Source of the DNA: an uncultured Dysgonomonas sp.
Lineage (GTDB): Bacteria > Bacteroidota > Bacteroidia > Bacteroidales > Dysgonomonadaceae
DNA length: 64,000 nucleotides
Assembly (NCBI RefSeq): GCF_900079725.1
Contig: NZ_LT599032.1
Coordinates: 4,212,054 to 4,276,053 of the forward strand
Direction: 5' to 3'
Positions 6,455 through 14,654 of the stretch are shown one piece after another. Below the pieces are notes generated by a model. It ran no database searches. It worked only from the letters and a program-made list of their open reading frames with translations, and was not told the origin of the DNA. Numbering within the stretch: position 1 is the stretch's first letter; each line of letters begins with the position of its first letter. Both the position numbers and the translations under genes were made by a program.

Positions 6455-7660
6455 ATGAAAAAGAAAGTCGTTTTAGCATTCAGTGGAGGATTAGACACAT
6501 CGTTCTGTGCAAAATATCTGTCCGCTGATATGGGATATGATGTATATACAGCCATAGCCAACACCGGAGGTTTCACGCCCGAAGAACTGAAAGTTATAGA
6601 AGAGAAAGCCTATAAATTAGGTGCTGTAAAACATGTAAGTCTCGACATAACACAGGAATACTACGAAAAGAGCATTAAATATATGATTTTCGGAAATGTA
6701 TTGCGTAATGGTACATACCCGATTTCGGTGAGTTCGGAGCGTATATTTCAGGCGATAGCCATTATCAACTATGCAAAGGAAATAGGTGCTGACGCTGTTG
6801 CTCATGGCAGCACAGGAGCAGGAAACGATCAGGTTCGCTTCGACCTGACATTTGATGTGCTTGCTCCCGGCATTGAGATTATTACACCCACCCGCGACAT
6901 GATCCTTACCCGTGAGTATGAAATCAATTATCTGAAAGAACATGGATATGAAGCCGATTTTACGAAGATGGTATATTCCATTAATAAAGGGCTTTGGGGT
7001 ACAAGTATAGGTGGCAAAGAAACGCTGAAGTCAGAACAGACTTTGCCGGAAGAAGCCTATCCGTCCCAATTGCAGAAACAAGGACAGGAAGTTCTTACGA
7101 TTGATTTCGAAGAAGGCGAAATAGCAGCAGTAAACGGTGAAAAATATGCTGATAAGGTAAAAGCTATCCAGAAGATAGAAGAGATTACATCGGCTTATGC
7201 TATCGGCCGCGATATGCATATAGGTGATACTATTATCGGCATAAAGGGACGTGTGGGCTTTGAAGCCGCGGCTCCGCTGGTGATTATCAATGCGCACAAA
7301 ATGCTGGAAAAGCATACACTAACCAAATGGCAACAGTATTGGAAAGAGCAGGTAGGTAACTGGTACGGAATGTTTCTTCACGAAGCACAATATCTGGAAC
7401 CTGTGATGCGTGATATTGAAGCAATGCTATCAAGTTCGCAGCAAAATGTAACTGGTAGGGTGAGCATTAAACTGCAACCATATCATTATGTGCTGATTGG
7501 AGTGGAAAGTGACTTCGATTTGATGAAAGCTGATTTTGGTGAGTACGGCGAAGTGAATAAGGCGTGGACATCGGATGATGCGAAAGGCTTTACTAAGATT
7601 TATGCTATGACAAATAAGATATATCATAGTGTACAGAAAAAGAACGGGAAAGAGTTATAA
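6455..7660 (+). CDS. argG: argininosuccinate synthase
   Basis: A 401-residue enzyme that joins citrulline and aspartate with ATP to form argininosuccinate, the penultimate step of arginine synthesis. The ATP pyrophosphatase loop FSGGLDTS is at residues 9-16. Other family marks are AVAHGSTGAGNDQVRFD, TPTRDM and NKGLWGTSIGGKE. The length is normal. It is third in the argR operon, 10 nt after the GNAT gene. A 455-bp repeat-filled gap separates it from argC. Confidence 0.95.
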   Translation: MKKKVVLAFSGGLDTSFCAKYLSADMGYDVYTAIANTGGFTPEELKVIEEKAYKLGAVKHVSLDITQEYYEKSIKYMIFGNVLRNGTYPISVSSERIFQAIAIINYAKEIGADAVAHGSTGAGNDQVRFDLTFDVLAPGIEIITPTRDMILTREYEINYLKEHGYEADFTKMVYSINKGLWGTSIGGKETLKSEQTLPEEAYPSQLQKQGQEVLTIDFEEGEIAAVNGEKYADKVKAIQKIEEITSAYAIGRDMHIGDTIIGIKGRVGFEAAAPLVIINAHKMLEKHTLTKWQQYWKEQVGNWYGMFLHEAQYLEPVMRDIEAMLSSSQQNVTGRVSIKLQPYHYVLIGVESDFDLMKADFGEYGEVNKAWTSDDAKGFTKIYAMTNKIYHSVQKKNGKEL

Positions 7661-7667
7661 ATTCATT

Positions 7668-7990
7668 ATTCGTTTATCTATATAGTAGACCATAAGCGTA
7701 TGGAACGGAGCAAAAGTAACAAGTATTTGAATTTGTAAATATTGTTAACTTTGTTACCTTTGTTACCTTTTAACAAATGGTAAGTTTTAAGTAGTGAGTT
7801 GTTCTGTATTCACTGTTTACTGATATATCTGTTACTTTTGTTACCTTTCTCCCTGTGTTTACTCCGTGTATCTGAGTATAACAAAAATATTTTACCACTA
7901 AGCATACAAAGAAAATCACGAAGGTCACAATGAATATAAAAGTAGCATAGAAAAAGATGTAAAAAGTGTCAGAAGTGTAACCTTTTTTTA
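7668..7990. repeat. dispersed intergenic repeat, copy A
   Basis: The 455-bp gap between argG and argC holds no convincing gene. It contains modules shared with gaps at 19.7 kb and 43.5 kb. These are TTTATCTATATAG near its left end, an inverted 'aaagtaaca' unit, the tandem GTTACCTTTGTTACCTTTT at 7753-7771, a second version at 7831-7849, and a degenerate ACCACTAAG-CAAAGAAAATCAC module at about 7895-7925. The tandem units contain TACCTTTG or TACTTTTG, which match the -7 promoter consensus. Confidence 0.7.
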
Positions 7991-8115
7991 ACAGTTACAG
8001 GATAGCTGTTCATTTCTCATTGTATTAAATATATTACTTTTATGGAAAAAGGCAGAGAGCCGACTCTATAACATAGAGCCATAGAGATATCTTAAAAAAG
8101 TTTCTGAAATAATAA

Positions 8116-9090
8116 ATGACTATGATAAAAGCAGGAATTATAGGGGGAGCCGGCTATACTGCCGGAGAACTGATAAGGATATTAATCAATCATCCGCAGG
8201 TGGAACTGGTATTTGTAAACAGTACAAGTAACGCGGGCAATAAACTAACGGATGTACATAGTGGATTGTTAGGCGATACGGAGATGAGTTTTACCGACCA
8301 GTTGCCTTACGATACAATAGATGTATTGTTTTTTTGTACGGCACATGGTGATACAAAGAAGTTTTTGGAAGCGAATGAGATTCCCGAACATCTGAAAATT
8401 ATAGACCTGTCTACCGATTACAGGCACAAAGCCGATGAAAATAAATTTATTTATGGCTTACCCGAACTGAATAAAGAAGAGATACGGAAATCATCTTATA
8501 TCGCCAATCCCGGATGTTTTGCCACGGCTATACAGTTAGGCCTGTTGCCACTGGCGAAGGCCGGATTGCTGAATACGGAAATCCATGTGAATGCTATCAC
8601 AGGCTCCACCGGGGCGGGAGTAAAGCCGTCGGCAACCTCCCATTTCAGCTGGCGGGAGAATAATATCTCTGTTTATAAGGCTTTCGAACATCAGCACCTG
8701 ACAGAGATTCGCCAGTCATTAGCTCAGTTACAGACCGGTTTTACAGAAGATATTAACTTTATTCCTGTCCGTGGAAATTTCACCAGAGGTATATTTGTTT
8801 CTACTTATCTGAAATTTGACGGAACTATTGAAGAGGCTGTGAAATTATATCAGGATTTTTACAAAGAAAGTCCTTTTGTGGTTGTCTCCGATAAAAATAT
8901 AGATCTCAAGCAGGTGGTAAATACAAATAAATGTATCTTGCATCTGGAAAAACACGGAAGTAAGCTGCTTATCCTTTCCTGCATAGACAATCTGGTAAAA
9001 GGTGCGTCGGGACAGGCTGTACATAATATGAACCTGATATTCGGGTTGGAAGAGACAATCGGATTAAAGCTAAAGGCTTCGGCTTTTTAA
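8116..9090 (+). CDS. argC: N-acetyl-gamma-glutamyl-phosphate reductase
   Basis: A 324-residue NADPH-dependent enzyme that reduces N-acylglutamyl phosphate to the semialdehyde in arginine synthesis. The N-terminal nucleotide-binding motif is AGIIGGAGYTAGEL, and the catalytic cysteine is Cys134 in NPGCFATA. HVNAITGSTGAGVKPSA and VRGNFTRGIF are family marks. In Bacteroidales the substrate may be the N-succinyl form. The gene starts a second arginine transcription unit after the repeat-filled gap; ATG 8116 is used, with a second ATG two codons later. No perfect -7 box is seen, although TACTTTTA lies near 8034. Confidence 0.94.
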   Translation: MTMIKAGIIGGAGYTAGELIRILINHPQVELVFVNSTSNAGNKLTDVHSGLLGDTEMSFTDQLPYDTIDVLFFCTAHGDTKKFLEANEIPEHLKIIDLSTDYRHKADENKFIYGLPELNKEEIRKSSYIANPGCFATAIQLGLLPLAKAGLLNTEIHVNAITGSTGAGVKPSATSHFSWRENNISVYKAFEHQHLTEIRQSLAQLQTGFTEDINFIPVRGNFTRGIFVSTYLKFDGTIEEAVKLYQDFYKESPFVVVSDKNIDLKQVVNTNKCILHLEKHGSKLLILSCIDNLVKGASGQAVHNMNLIFGLEETIGLKLKASAF

Positions 9091-9101
9091 AGATGTGAAT
9101 T

Positions 9102-9659
9102 ATGGATTTATATGATAAGATTTTTACAGAGTCAAAGAAAAGTAAAAAGCTTTTGTATTTTAAAAAATATACAGGAGAGACTAGCTTTTGTGGATATGTT
9201 TTAAGTTTTAATTCGAATACCGTTCAAATACAACATTTTACTCGAAATGGTAAATCTGATGGAGTTATTACCCTGAGGTATTCAGATGTAAATTATATAA
9301 CTGTCGATAATGATTATCTGAAATCGATCCAGTATATTATAGATAATAACGCTCTTATAGATAGTGAGCAAAGTAGTACTTTACCCTTAGATTCTTCTTC
9401 CAATTGGGTTTTTAATACATTAAATGAATATAAAAAAGACAAATCAACATTGTTAGGAATTGAAGCAAATGGAGACTGGTATGTTGGTTTTGTTAATGAT
9501 GTGGATGATATTTTCTTTTCTTTTACAGAGATAGATAGAAACGGTTTTGTATTAGATACCAGCATCTATAAATTGGAAGATGTCAGTTCTATTCACATTA
9601 ATGAATTGGAAAGTAGAAGACGATTGCTTTTATATAATTGGCATAAATCAATAAATTGA
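9102..9659 (+). CDS. hypothetical protein with two repeated beta-rich domains
   Basis: A 185-residue protein that I do not recognise. It seems to contain the same domain twice. Residues about 27-70 (FCGYVLSFNSNTVQIQHF, G-x-x-D-G-V-I-T-L, D-V-N-Y-I-T-V) and about 124-170 (WYVGFVNDVDDIFFSFTE, G-F-V-L-D, L-E-D-V-S-S-I-H-I) share the order of glycine, hydrophobic strands, aspartate-valine and I-x-V/I. That pattern looks like a small five-stranded barrel of the Sm/LSm type. There is no signal peptide. It is 11 nt after argC and overlaps the region just before the MutS-like gene, so it is cotranscribed with arginine genes. Its local AT content appears higher than argC, and it may be a later insertion. 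Confidence 0.7.
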   Translation: MDLYDKIFTESKKSKKLLYFKKYTGETSFCGYVLSFNSNTVQIQHFTRNGKSDGVITLRYSDVNYITVDNDYLKSIQYIIDNNALIDSEQSSTLPLDSSSNWVFNTLNEYKKDKSTLLGIEANGDWYVGFVNDVDDIFFSFTEIDRNGFVLDTSIYKLEDVSSIHINELESRRRLLLYNWHKSIN

Positions 9660-9664
9660 ATCGC

Positions 9665-11011
9665 ATGAAATTTGAAGTAGACTCCCAAACCCTGAAAGAC
9701 CTTGAAATCTTTGACACAGTCAAAGACGGTACGTCTGTATTCAGCCTGTTTAATCACACTCAGTGTTATGGTGGCAGGAGGATACTTTATAACTTTTTGT
9801 CCAATCCTCTGACCGATCTGGAAAAGATAACTGAACGGACAGACACAATCGCGTTCTTTCAGAAATATTTGCCCGAAGGCCTGAGTGTAGATAAAGATTC
9901 TCTTGATTTTACCGAATATTATATCCGGCATGGTGATTATCCAACACGTATTCCTACATGGTTTACAGCCTTGGAGAGGATGATAATGGACAGGATAAGT
10001 ACGAATACCGAGTACTATTTGGTAAAGAAAGGAGTTGGCTCTACTGTCGACCTGTTGAAGACGATATATGCTTTTTCTCATGTTCTGGCTGATAAGTTTA
10101 AGGGAAATAATTATCCGAAATTGTTGGAAAAGAATAACGAAAAGGTTTTGGAAATATTTTCTTCGGCTGAATATGTTGATGTAATGAAATTAGGACTAAA
10201 AATCCCTTCTTATGAGACCTCCAGGCTCGATTATATGTTTCGTTATACCCACAAGAAGGATATTCTTTTCTTTCTTGACCTTATATATGAGTATGATGCT
10301 TTTCTGTCCATTGCGAAAGCGGCGGATAAATACGGACTATCATATGCAGAAATGCTTCCGGCCGATGATAACCAGCTGGAGATAGATGGTTTATACCATC
10401 CCTTTGTAGAAGGGGCTATTCCGAATGATATGCGCTTTGAACAGCCCTCGAACCTGTTATTTATTTCGGGACCGAATATGGCAGGGAAATCCACTTTCCT
10501 GAAAGCGCTGGGATTGTCCGCATATCTGGCGCATGTGGGATTCCCTGTTCCCGCAAAGAGGATGACTTTGAGTATATTGTCGGGATTGTGTACTACAATT
10601 AATATTTCCGACAACCTGAGTTCCGGTTACAGCCATTTTTATGCAGAAGTGATGCGTATCAAGGATGTTGCCCGCCAGTTGAAAACACACCGGAATATGT
10701 TGGTGATCTTCGATGAATTATTCAGGGGTACGAATGTGAAAGATGCCTATGACGGGACATTGGCTGTGGTGAATGCATTTACCGAGGTGAAAAGTTCGTT
10801 CTTTGTCATATCTTCCCATATTGTAGAAGTGACCAAAGAGCTGGAAGCCAATAAGAATATAGAATTTTCTTATTTCGAGATTCTCGAGCAGGATGGGCAT
10901 CCTGTGTACACATATAAGCTGAAAGACGGAATTTCGCAGGTCAGGTTAGGAATGTACATTATCCGGAAAGAGAACTTAATAGAAACAATTAAAGAAATAA
11001 ATAATATATAA
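9665..11011 (+). CDS. MutS-related ATPase lacking the mismatch-recognition domain
   Basis: A 448-residue protein with the MutS core and ATPase but without MutS domain I. Residues about 30-70 (CYGGRRILYNFLSNPLTDLEKITERTDTI, given in part) match the start of the MutS lever/clamp domain. The Walker A loop GPNMAGKST is at 269-277, and Walker B with its glutamate is VIFDELFRGTN near 347-357. A missing N-terminal DNA-recognition domain means it is unlikely to be the mismatch repair MutS itself; it resembles the small Bacteroidetes MutS-like group. The ATG at 9665 is preferred over a TTG at 9656 that overlaps the previous stop. It sits inside the argC-argD unit, which is unexpected. Confidence 0.85.
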   Translation: MKFEVDSQTLKDLEIFDTVKDGTSVFSLFNHTQCYGGRRILYNFLSNPLTDLEKITERTDTIAFFQKYLPEGLSVDKDSLDFTEYYIRHGDYPTRIPTWFTALERMIMDRISTNTEYYLVKKGVGSTVDLLKTIYAFSHVLADKFKGNNYPKLLEKNNEKVLEIFSSAEYVDVMKLGLKIPSYETSRLDYMFRYTHKKDILFFLDLIYEYDAFLSIAKAADKYGLSYAEMLPADDNQLEIDGLYHPFVEGAIPNDMRFEQPSNLLFISGPNMAGKSTFLKALGLSAYLAHVGFPVPAKRMTLSILSGLCTTINISDNLSSGYSHFYAEVMRIKDVARQLKTHRNMLVIFDELFRGTNVKDAYDGTLAVVNAFTEVKSSFFVISSHIVEVTKELEANKNIEFSYFEILEQDGHPVYTYKLKDGISQVRLGMYIIRKENLIETIKEINNI

Positions 11012-11012
11012 A

Positions 11013-12134
11013 ATGAAATTATTCGATGTATTTCCACTATTCGATATCAATGTCGTGGAAGGTAAAGGATGTTATGTGTATGACGATAAGGGTAATGAAT
11101 ACTTAGACCTTTACGGAGGCCATGCTGTAATATCGGTGGGGCATACACATCCTTACTATGTAGCTAAGCTTACAGAACAGTTGAATAAACTCGGGTTCTA
11201 TTCCAATTCTGTAGTGAATAAGCTGCAACAGGAGCTGGCGCAAAAGATGGGAGAACAATGCGGTTACCCTGACTATTTTCTGTTCCTTGTAAACTCAGGC
11301 GCAGAAGCAAACGAGAATGCTATAAAACTGGCTTCGTTCCACAATGGACGCAAGAAAGTACTCTCATTTAAGAAAGCGTTTCACGGACGTACTTCGGTTA
11401 CCGTTGCCACAACAGATATCCCTGCATATTCAGCTCCGGTAAACCAATCGGATAATGTAGTGTTCGCTCCGTTTAATGATATTGAATTTGTAAAGAAGGA
11501 ATTGGCCACAAAAGAATATTGCTCTGTTATTATAGAAGGTATTCAGGGTGTTGCAGGCATACAGATACCATACGATGATTTTCTGAAAGAACTTCGCGAT
11601 GTTTGTACCGAAACAGGAACTATCCTGATTCTGGACGAGATACAATCGGGCTATGGCCGCAGCGGTAAATTTTTCGCCCATGAGTATGCCAATATAGAAG
11701 CAGATTTGATAACAGTAGCTAAAGGTATAGGTAATGGTTTCCCAATGTCGGGAGTCCTGATTAATCCGATGTTTAAGGCTGTATACGGACAATTGGGAAC
11801 TACATTCGGGGGGAATCATCTGGCTTGTGCGGCAGCTATCGCTGTACTTGATATAATGAAGAATGAGAAGCTTGTAGAAAACGCTTACAATGTCGGCGAA
11901 TTCCTGATGGAAGAACTTCGGAAATTCCCTCAGATAAAAGAAGTACGCGGACGCGGGCTTATGATAGGTATGGAGTTTGAGGAGCCTATAAAAGAAAAAC
12001 GGACGAAGCTTTTATTTGAAGAAAAAGTCTTTACAGGAGCAACAGGTACACATGTATTCCGCTTATTGCCTCCGCTCTGTCTTACTATAGAACAAGCGAA
12101 AGAGTTCTTGGAAAGATTTAAAAAAGTGCTCTGA
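11013..12134 (+). CDS. argD: acetylornithine/succinylornithine aminotransferase
   Basis: A 373-residue class III, PLP-dependent aminotransferase that converts N-acylglutamate semialdehyde to N-acylornithine. Family marks are NSGAEANENAIK, AFHGRTSVT, the LDEIQSGYGRSG cofactor loop, and the PLP-binding Lys237 in VAKGIGNGFP. In Bacteroides the physiological acyl group is succinyl. The gene begins 1 nt after the MutS-like stop, so coexpression is almost certain. It converges on the DUF2752 gene, with a weak AAGTG...CACTT hairpin and T-run (12138-12166) between them. Confidence 0.9.
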   Translation: MKLFDVFPLFDINVVEGKGCYVYDDKGNEYLDLYGGHAVISVGHTHPYYVAKLTEQLNKLGFYSNSVVNKLQQELAQKMGEQCGYPDYFLFLVNSGAEANENAIKLASFHNGRKKVLSFKKAFHGRTSVTVATTDIPAYSAPVNQSDNVVFAPFNDIEFVKKELATKEYCSVIIEGIQGVAGIQIPYDDFLKELRDVCTETGTILILDEIQSGYGRSGKFFAHEYANIEADLITVAKGIGNGFPMSGVLINPMFKAVYGQLGTTFGGNHLACAAAIAVLDIMKNEKLVENAYNVGEFLMEELRKFPQIKEVRGRGLMIGMEFEEPIKEKRTKLLFEEKVFTGATGTHVFRLLPPLCLTIEQAKEFLERFKKVL

Positions 12135-12163
12135 AATAAGTGAAACGGCTTGACACCACTTTT

Positions 12164-12571
12164 TTAAGGGGGAGGAGCCAGATAGGTAAACGGCCAGAAA
12201 GGGATATTCCTCAGGATGAAAAACAGGATAACTGTGATCAGAAGTGTGTATCCGAACCAGGGTTTGAATACAAAGCTTTTCAGATACTTTTCCTGTCCGA
12301 GTATATAAACCCTTACAGCCAGATAGTAGAAGTATGCCAGAAATGGCCCTGCCACGATGAAGAAGATGTTATAGCGCAAAGCCTCCAATATATTGCCATG
12401 CAGCAGGAAATGCAAAGCCCGTTGCCCGCCGCATCCGGGACATTCTAGTCCGGTGGCTGCTTTGAATGTACAGAGTGCATTATCTCCAGCCATATTATAG
12501 ATTGCATAGTAGACGACTATAATAACGATTGGAAATAGAATTGCTGATATAAGCAGTATATACTTCTTCAT
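12164..12571 (-). CDS. DUF2752 membrane protein
   Basis: A 135-residue membrane protein with three likely helices (about residues 3-24, 68-90, 108-123). It has the DUF2752 signature GLECPGCGGQRALHFLLHG at residues 41-59, where the CPGCGGxR core is diagnostic. Function is unknown. In Bacteroidetes it is frequently next to small CD225/TM2-type membrane proteins, as here, where the upstream gene on the same strand encodes one. The intrinsic terminator just upstream (12572-12607) would reduce read-through from that neighbour. Confidence 0.88.
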   Translation of the reverse strand: MKKYILLISAILFPIVIIVVYYAIYNMAGDNALCTFKAATGLECPGCGGQRALHFLLHGNILEALRYNIFFIVAGPFLAYFYYLAVRVYILGQEKYLKSFVFKPWFGYTLLITVILFFILRNIPFWPFTYLAPPP

Positions 12572-12607
12572 AAAAAAGGAAAGGTAATTCCATTGAAATT
12601 ACCTTTC
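12572..12607 (-). terminator. intrinsic terminator after the CD225-like gene
   Basis: An 11-bp perfect stem (12579-12589 with 12597-12607) and a 7-nt loop are followed on the minus strand by six T (12572-12577). It lies directly before the DUF2752 ATG, so part of the transcription into that gene should be blocked. Confidence 0.75.
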
Positions 12608-12635
12608 TGTATTATAATATTGAAACTTTGTTGTT

Positions 12636-13031
12636 TTAAGCTCCGTACTGATCCATGATATCCTGATATTGTTCTATCATAGAAGCAATACCACCGGCTG
12701 ATACAATGGAAATAATAATCAGAATAGCAGAAATAGCTACTGTTCCGAGAGCTATAAATGACAATAATTTAGCATTCTTGGCTGCGCTCTCTGCTCCGGC
12801 ATAATCTCCGGCAAAATATTTGGAATCTACCTGAGTGGAGAATACTATGGCGATAATACCAAGGACAAAGCCTATACAACTGACCCAGCCGCAGCAGGTT
12901 ATCAAACTTACAACTGTAGCGATGATAGCTAAAATCAAATTATTATTTGGTCTTGGTGGTTTAGTAGGGTTGTCCCAACTGTTAGCTTGTTGAGCAGGTT
13001 CTTGATAACCTTGGTTGCTAAATTCTGTCAT
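12636..13031 (-). CDS. CD225/dispanin family membrane protein
   Basis: A 131-residue protein with a polar, proline- and glutamine-rich N-terminus (about 30 residues) followed by two membrane helices (about 33-62 and 90-115). Between them is a region of the CD225/dispanin type: helix 1 carries TCCGWVSCIGFVLGIIAIVFS, given here as two overlapping parts (TCCGWVSCIG and FVLGIIAIVFS), then SAAKNAKLLSFIALG. Such proteins are common single-copy neighbours of DUF2752 genes in Bacteroidales. Their function in bacteria is not established. Confidence 0.82.
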   Translation of the reverse strand: MTEFSNQGYQEPAQQANSWDNPTKPPRPNNNLILAIIATVVSLITCCGWVSCIGFVLGIIAIVFSTQVDSKYFAGDYAGAESAAKNAKLLSFIALGTVAISAILIIISIVSAGGIASMIEQYQDIMDQYGA

Positions 13032-13071
13032 GGTTATGATATTATTATTAAAAAAGTTTGTTAATACTGTT

Positions 13072-13100
13072 CAAATATATATAAAAATATAACATACAAA
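13072..13100 (-). promoter_or_regulatory. promoter of the CD225-like gene
   Basis: On the minus strand, TTTG (complement of 13097-13100) and TATATTTG (complement of 13072-13079) are separated by 17 nt, matching the Bacteroidetes -33/-7 layout about 40 nt upstream of the ATG. Confidence 0.65.
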
Positions 13101-13146
13101 AAGAAAAATTAATCATAACTTCGTTATTCGGTTTAAATAAGTATCA

Positions 13147-13896
13147 ATGAAAGTAAAAGTTGCCCTGTACTCCCTTATTGTATTAGCTATGATTGTTTTT
13201 ATCTGTGCCGGGGTATACGTGGCGTTTATGAATGGATACATCCGCTTGAATTATCCGTCCTTCAAAGATTACCCTGTACAGGGAATTGATGTTTCGCATC
13301 ACCAGCAAGAGATAGACTGGGCAAGGCTGGATAAGGAAAAGGTTCAGTTTGCCTTTATCAAAGCTACAGAAGGAGGCAATCATAAAGATTCCATGTTTCA
13401 ACTTAACTGGCGCGAAGCCCGTCAGAATAAGATACTGTCGGGAGCTTACCATTTCTTTACTTTTTGTAAAGACGGAGAAGAGCAAGCCCGGAATTATATA
13501 CACTATGTCCCTCGTGATAGTATAGATTTACCACCTATTATTGACCTGGAGTATGGTGGCAACTGTAGCCCTGCAAACCGGAAGGAGGATCTGATCGCTG
13601 AAATAGCCAACTACTTTGAGATTATAGAAGACCATTATCAGCGCAAGGTGATTATTTATACTACAAATGAATTCTATAAGAATTACCTGCAACACCAATT
13701 CCCCGATAATCCGATCTGGATACGTGATATTATCGCAAAACCCAATTTACCCGATGGCCGTGACTGGCTATTCTGGCAATTCTCGAACCGGGGGCGGATA
13801 GACGGCATAGATACTCCGGTCGACCTGAATGCTTTCAATGGAAGCCGCGAGGAATTCGAGAAGCTTTTAAACAAAAAGACGGTCGAAAGCGAATAA
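13147..13896 (+). CDS. GH25 family lysozyme, membrane-anchored
   Basis: A 249-residue muramidase-type protein. Residues 5-28 form one membrane helix or uncleaved signal anchor, so the catalytic domain should lie in the periplasm. The GH25 domain starts at VQGIDVSHHQ with Asp48 and continues with FAFIKATEGG and the paired acids Asp133 and Glu135 in PPIIDLEYGG, then IYTTNEFY and DWLFWQFS. GH25 enzymes cut the MurNAc-GlcNAc bond of peptidoglycan. A role in wall remodelling is inferred. It is followed 28 nt later by a cupin gene. Confidence 0.9.
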   Translation: MKVKVALYSLIVLAMIVFICAGVYVAFMNGYIRLNYPSFKDYPVQGIDVSHHQQEIDWARLDKEKVQFAFIKATEGGNHKDSMFQLNWREARQNKILSGAYHFFTFCKDGEEQARNYIHYVPRDSIDLPPIIDLEYGGNCSPANRKEDLIAEIANYFEIIEDHYQRKVIIYTTNEFYKNYLQHQFPDNPIWIRDIIAKPNLPDGRDWLFWQFSNRGRIDGIDTPVDLNAFNGSREEFEKLLNKKTVESE

Positions 13897-13924
13897 GTTA
13901 TTTTGAAAACAAGAACTGAAGTAT

Positions 13925-14380
13925 ATGAAAGACATAAAGCGAATATCAGAAAATGAAAATTACACGGCAATTAATATCGGCCGTTTGGAAGACCTGAATG
14001 AATATTCTCTGATCCACCCCAAGAATAAACAGGAAATAACTGGCAAAGTTTTCCTGAAAGAGGCTACAGATGCGACAGGTACCGAAATCTCATTTCAGAT
14101 GCTACCCCCAAAAACAGATCTTACCTATTTTCATATCCATAGACAAAATGAAGAGACCTATATCGTATTAAAGGGTTTCGGCGATTTTCAGGTAGATGAT
14201 GATTGCTTTCCCATAACAGAAGGCAGCGTGGTGAGAGTATCACCGGCAGGAAAGCGATGCCTGCGTAATTCTTCTGATGAAACAATGATTTATATGGTTA
14301 TTCAATCGAAAGAAGATTCTTTGGCTCAGTACAGTTCTGCTGATGGGGAGCGGGTTCTTTACGATCCTAAATGGAAATAG
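13925..14380 (+). CDS. cupin domain protein
   Basis: A 151-residue single-domain cupin. Motif 1 has His70, His72 and Glu76/77 within YFHIHRQNEETYIVLKG, and motif 2 follows around GSVVRVSPAGKRCLRNSS; the second motif lacks the usual histidine at the end (R-C-L-R-N instead of H-x-x-x-N). A divalent metal site is therefore likely but perhaps incomplete. The substrate cannot be told from sequence. It is in the same direction as the GH25 gene and probably cotranscribed. Confidence 0.82.
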   Translation: MKDIKRISENENYTAINIGRLEDLNEYSLIHPKNKQEITGKVFLKEATDATGTEISFQMLPPKTDLTYFHIHRQNEETYIVLKGFGDFQVDDDCFPITEGSVVRVSPAGKRCLRNSSDETMIYMVIQSKEDSLAQYSSADGERVLYDPKWK

Positions 14381-14436
14381 CGGAAGATACGGGGATTTAC
14401 TTATTTATAAATTTTTGAAATTAAAAAGACAAAATG

Positions 14437-14466
14437 TTTGTTTTATTCAAAAAAGTATTACTTTTG
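14437..14466 (+). promoter_or_regulatory. promoter of the aromatic amino acid operon
   Basis: TTTG (14437-14440) and TACTTTTG (14459-14466) are separated by 18 nt, a good Bacteroidetes -33/-7 pair. Transcription should begin near 14473, about 22 nt before the leader-peptide ATG. Confidence 0.8.
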
Positions 14467-14494
14467 TATCCATAATCATAACAAGGTTATTGAA

Positions 14495-14569
14495 ATGAAG
14501 AATTTTTCTACATACTTTTTCTTTTTTTACTTTTACTTTTTTAGCAAGGTGAAACAGGATTTTGTATGA
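14495..14569 (+). CDS. Phe/Tyr-rich leader peptide of the pheA operon
   Basis: A 24-codon reading frame (MKNFSTYFFFFYFYFFSKVK, then QDFV and stop) with 9 Phe and 3 Tyr, including a run of ten consecutive aromatic codons at residues 7-16. It starts about 22 nt after the predicted transcription start and ends 85 nt before the prephenate dehydratase ATG. Its last codons overlap the sequence that can pair with the terminator's left arm. This is the arrangement of a translation-coupled attenuator. When charged tRNA-Phe or tRNA-Tyr is scarce, a ribosome stalls in the run and the antiterminator can form. It is too short for ordinary gene finders. Confidence 0.88.
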   Translation: MKNFSTYFFFFYFYFFSKVKQDFV

Positions 14570-14637
14570 GAAAATTGAAAATAAAATAAAACAATCAGAT
14601 ATATAGAATCCTGTCAAGTATGACGGGATTTTTTTTT
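14554..14637 (+). terminator. attenuator: antiterminator and intrinsic terminator before pheA
   Basis: The terminator stem is AATCCTGTC (14607-14615) with GACGGGATT (14622-14630), one G-U pair, a 6-nt loop and a run of nine T (14629-14637). The left arm can instead pair with ACAGGATT at 14554-14561, which overlaps the end of the leader peptide; that 8-bp match is perfect and would prevent terminator formation. The two structures are mutually exclusive, as in classical amino acid attenuators. Confidence 0.85.
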
Positions 14638-14654
14638 GACAATAAGCTAAACAA

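Noticed and set aside
12140-12448. 102-residue plus-strand frame after argD
   Set aside because: It is the shadow of the DUF2752 gene on the opposite strand, which has a clear CPGCGG motif and membrane helices.
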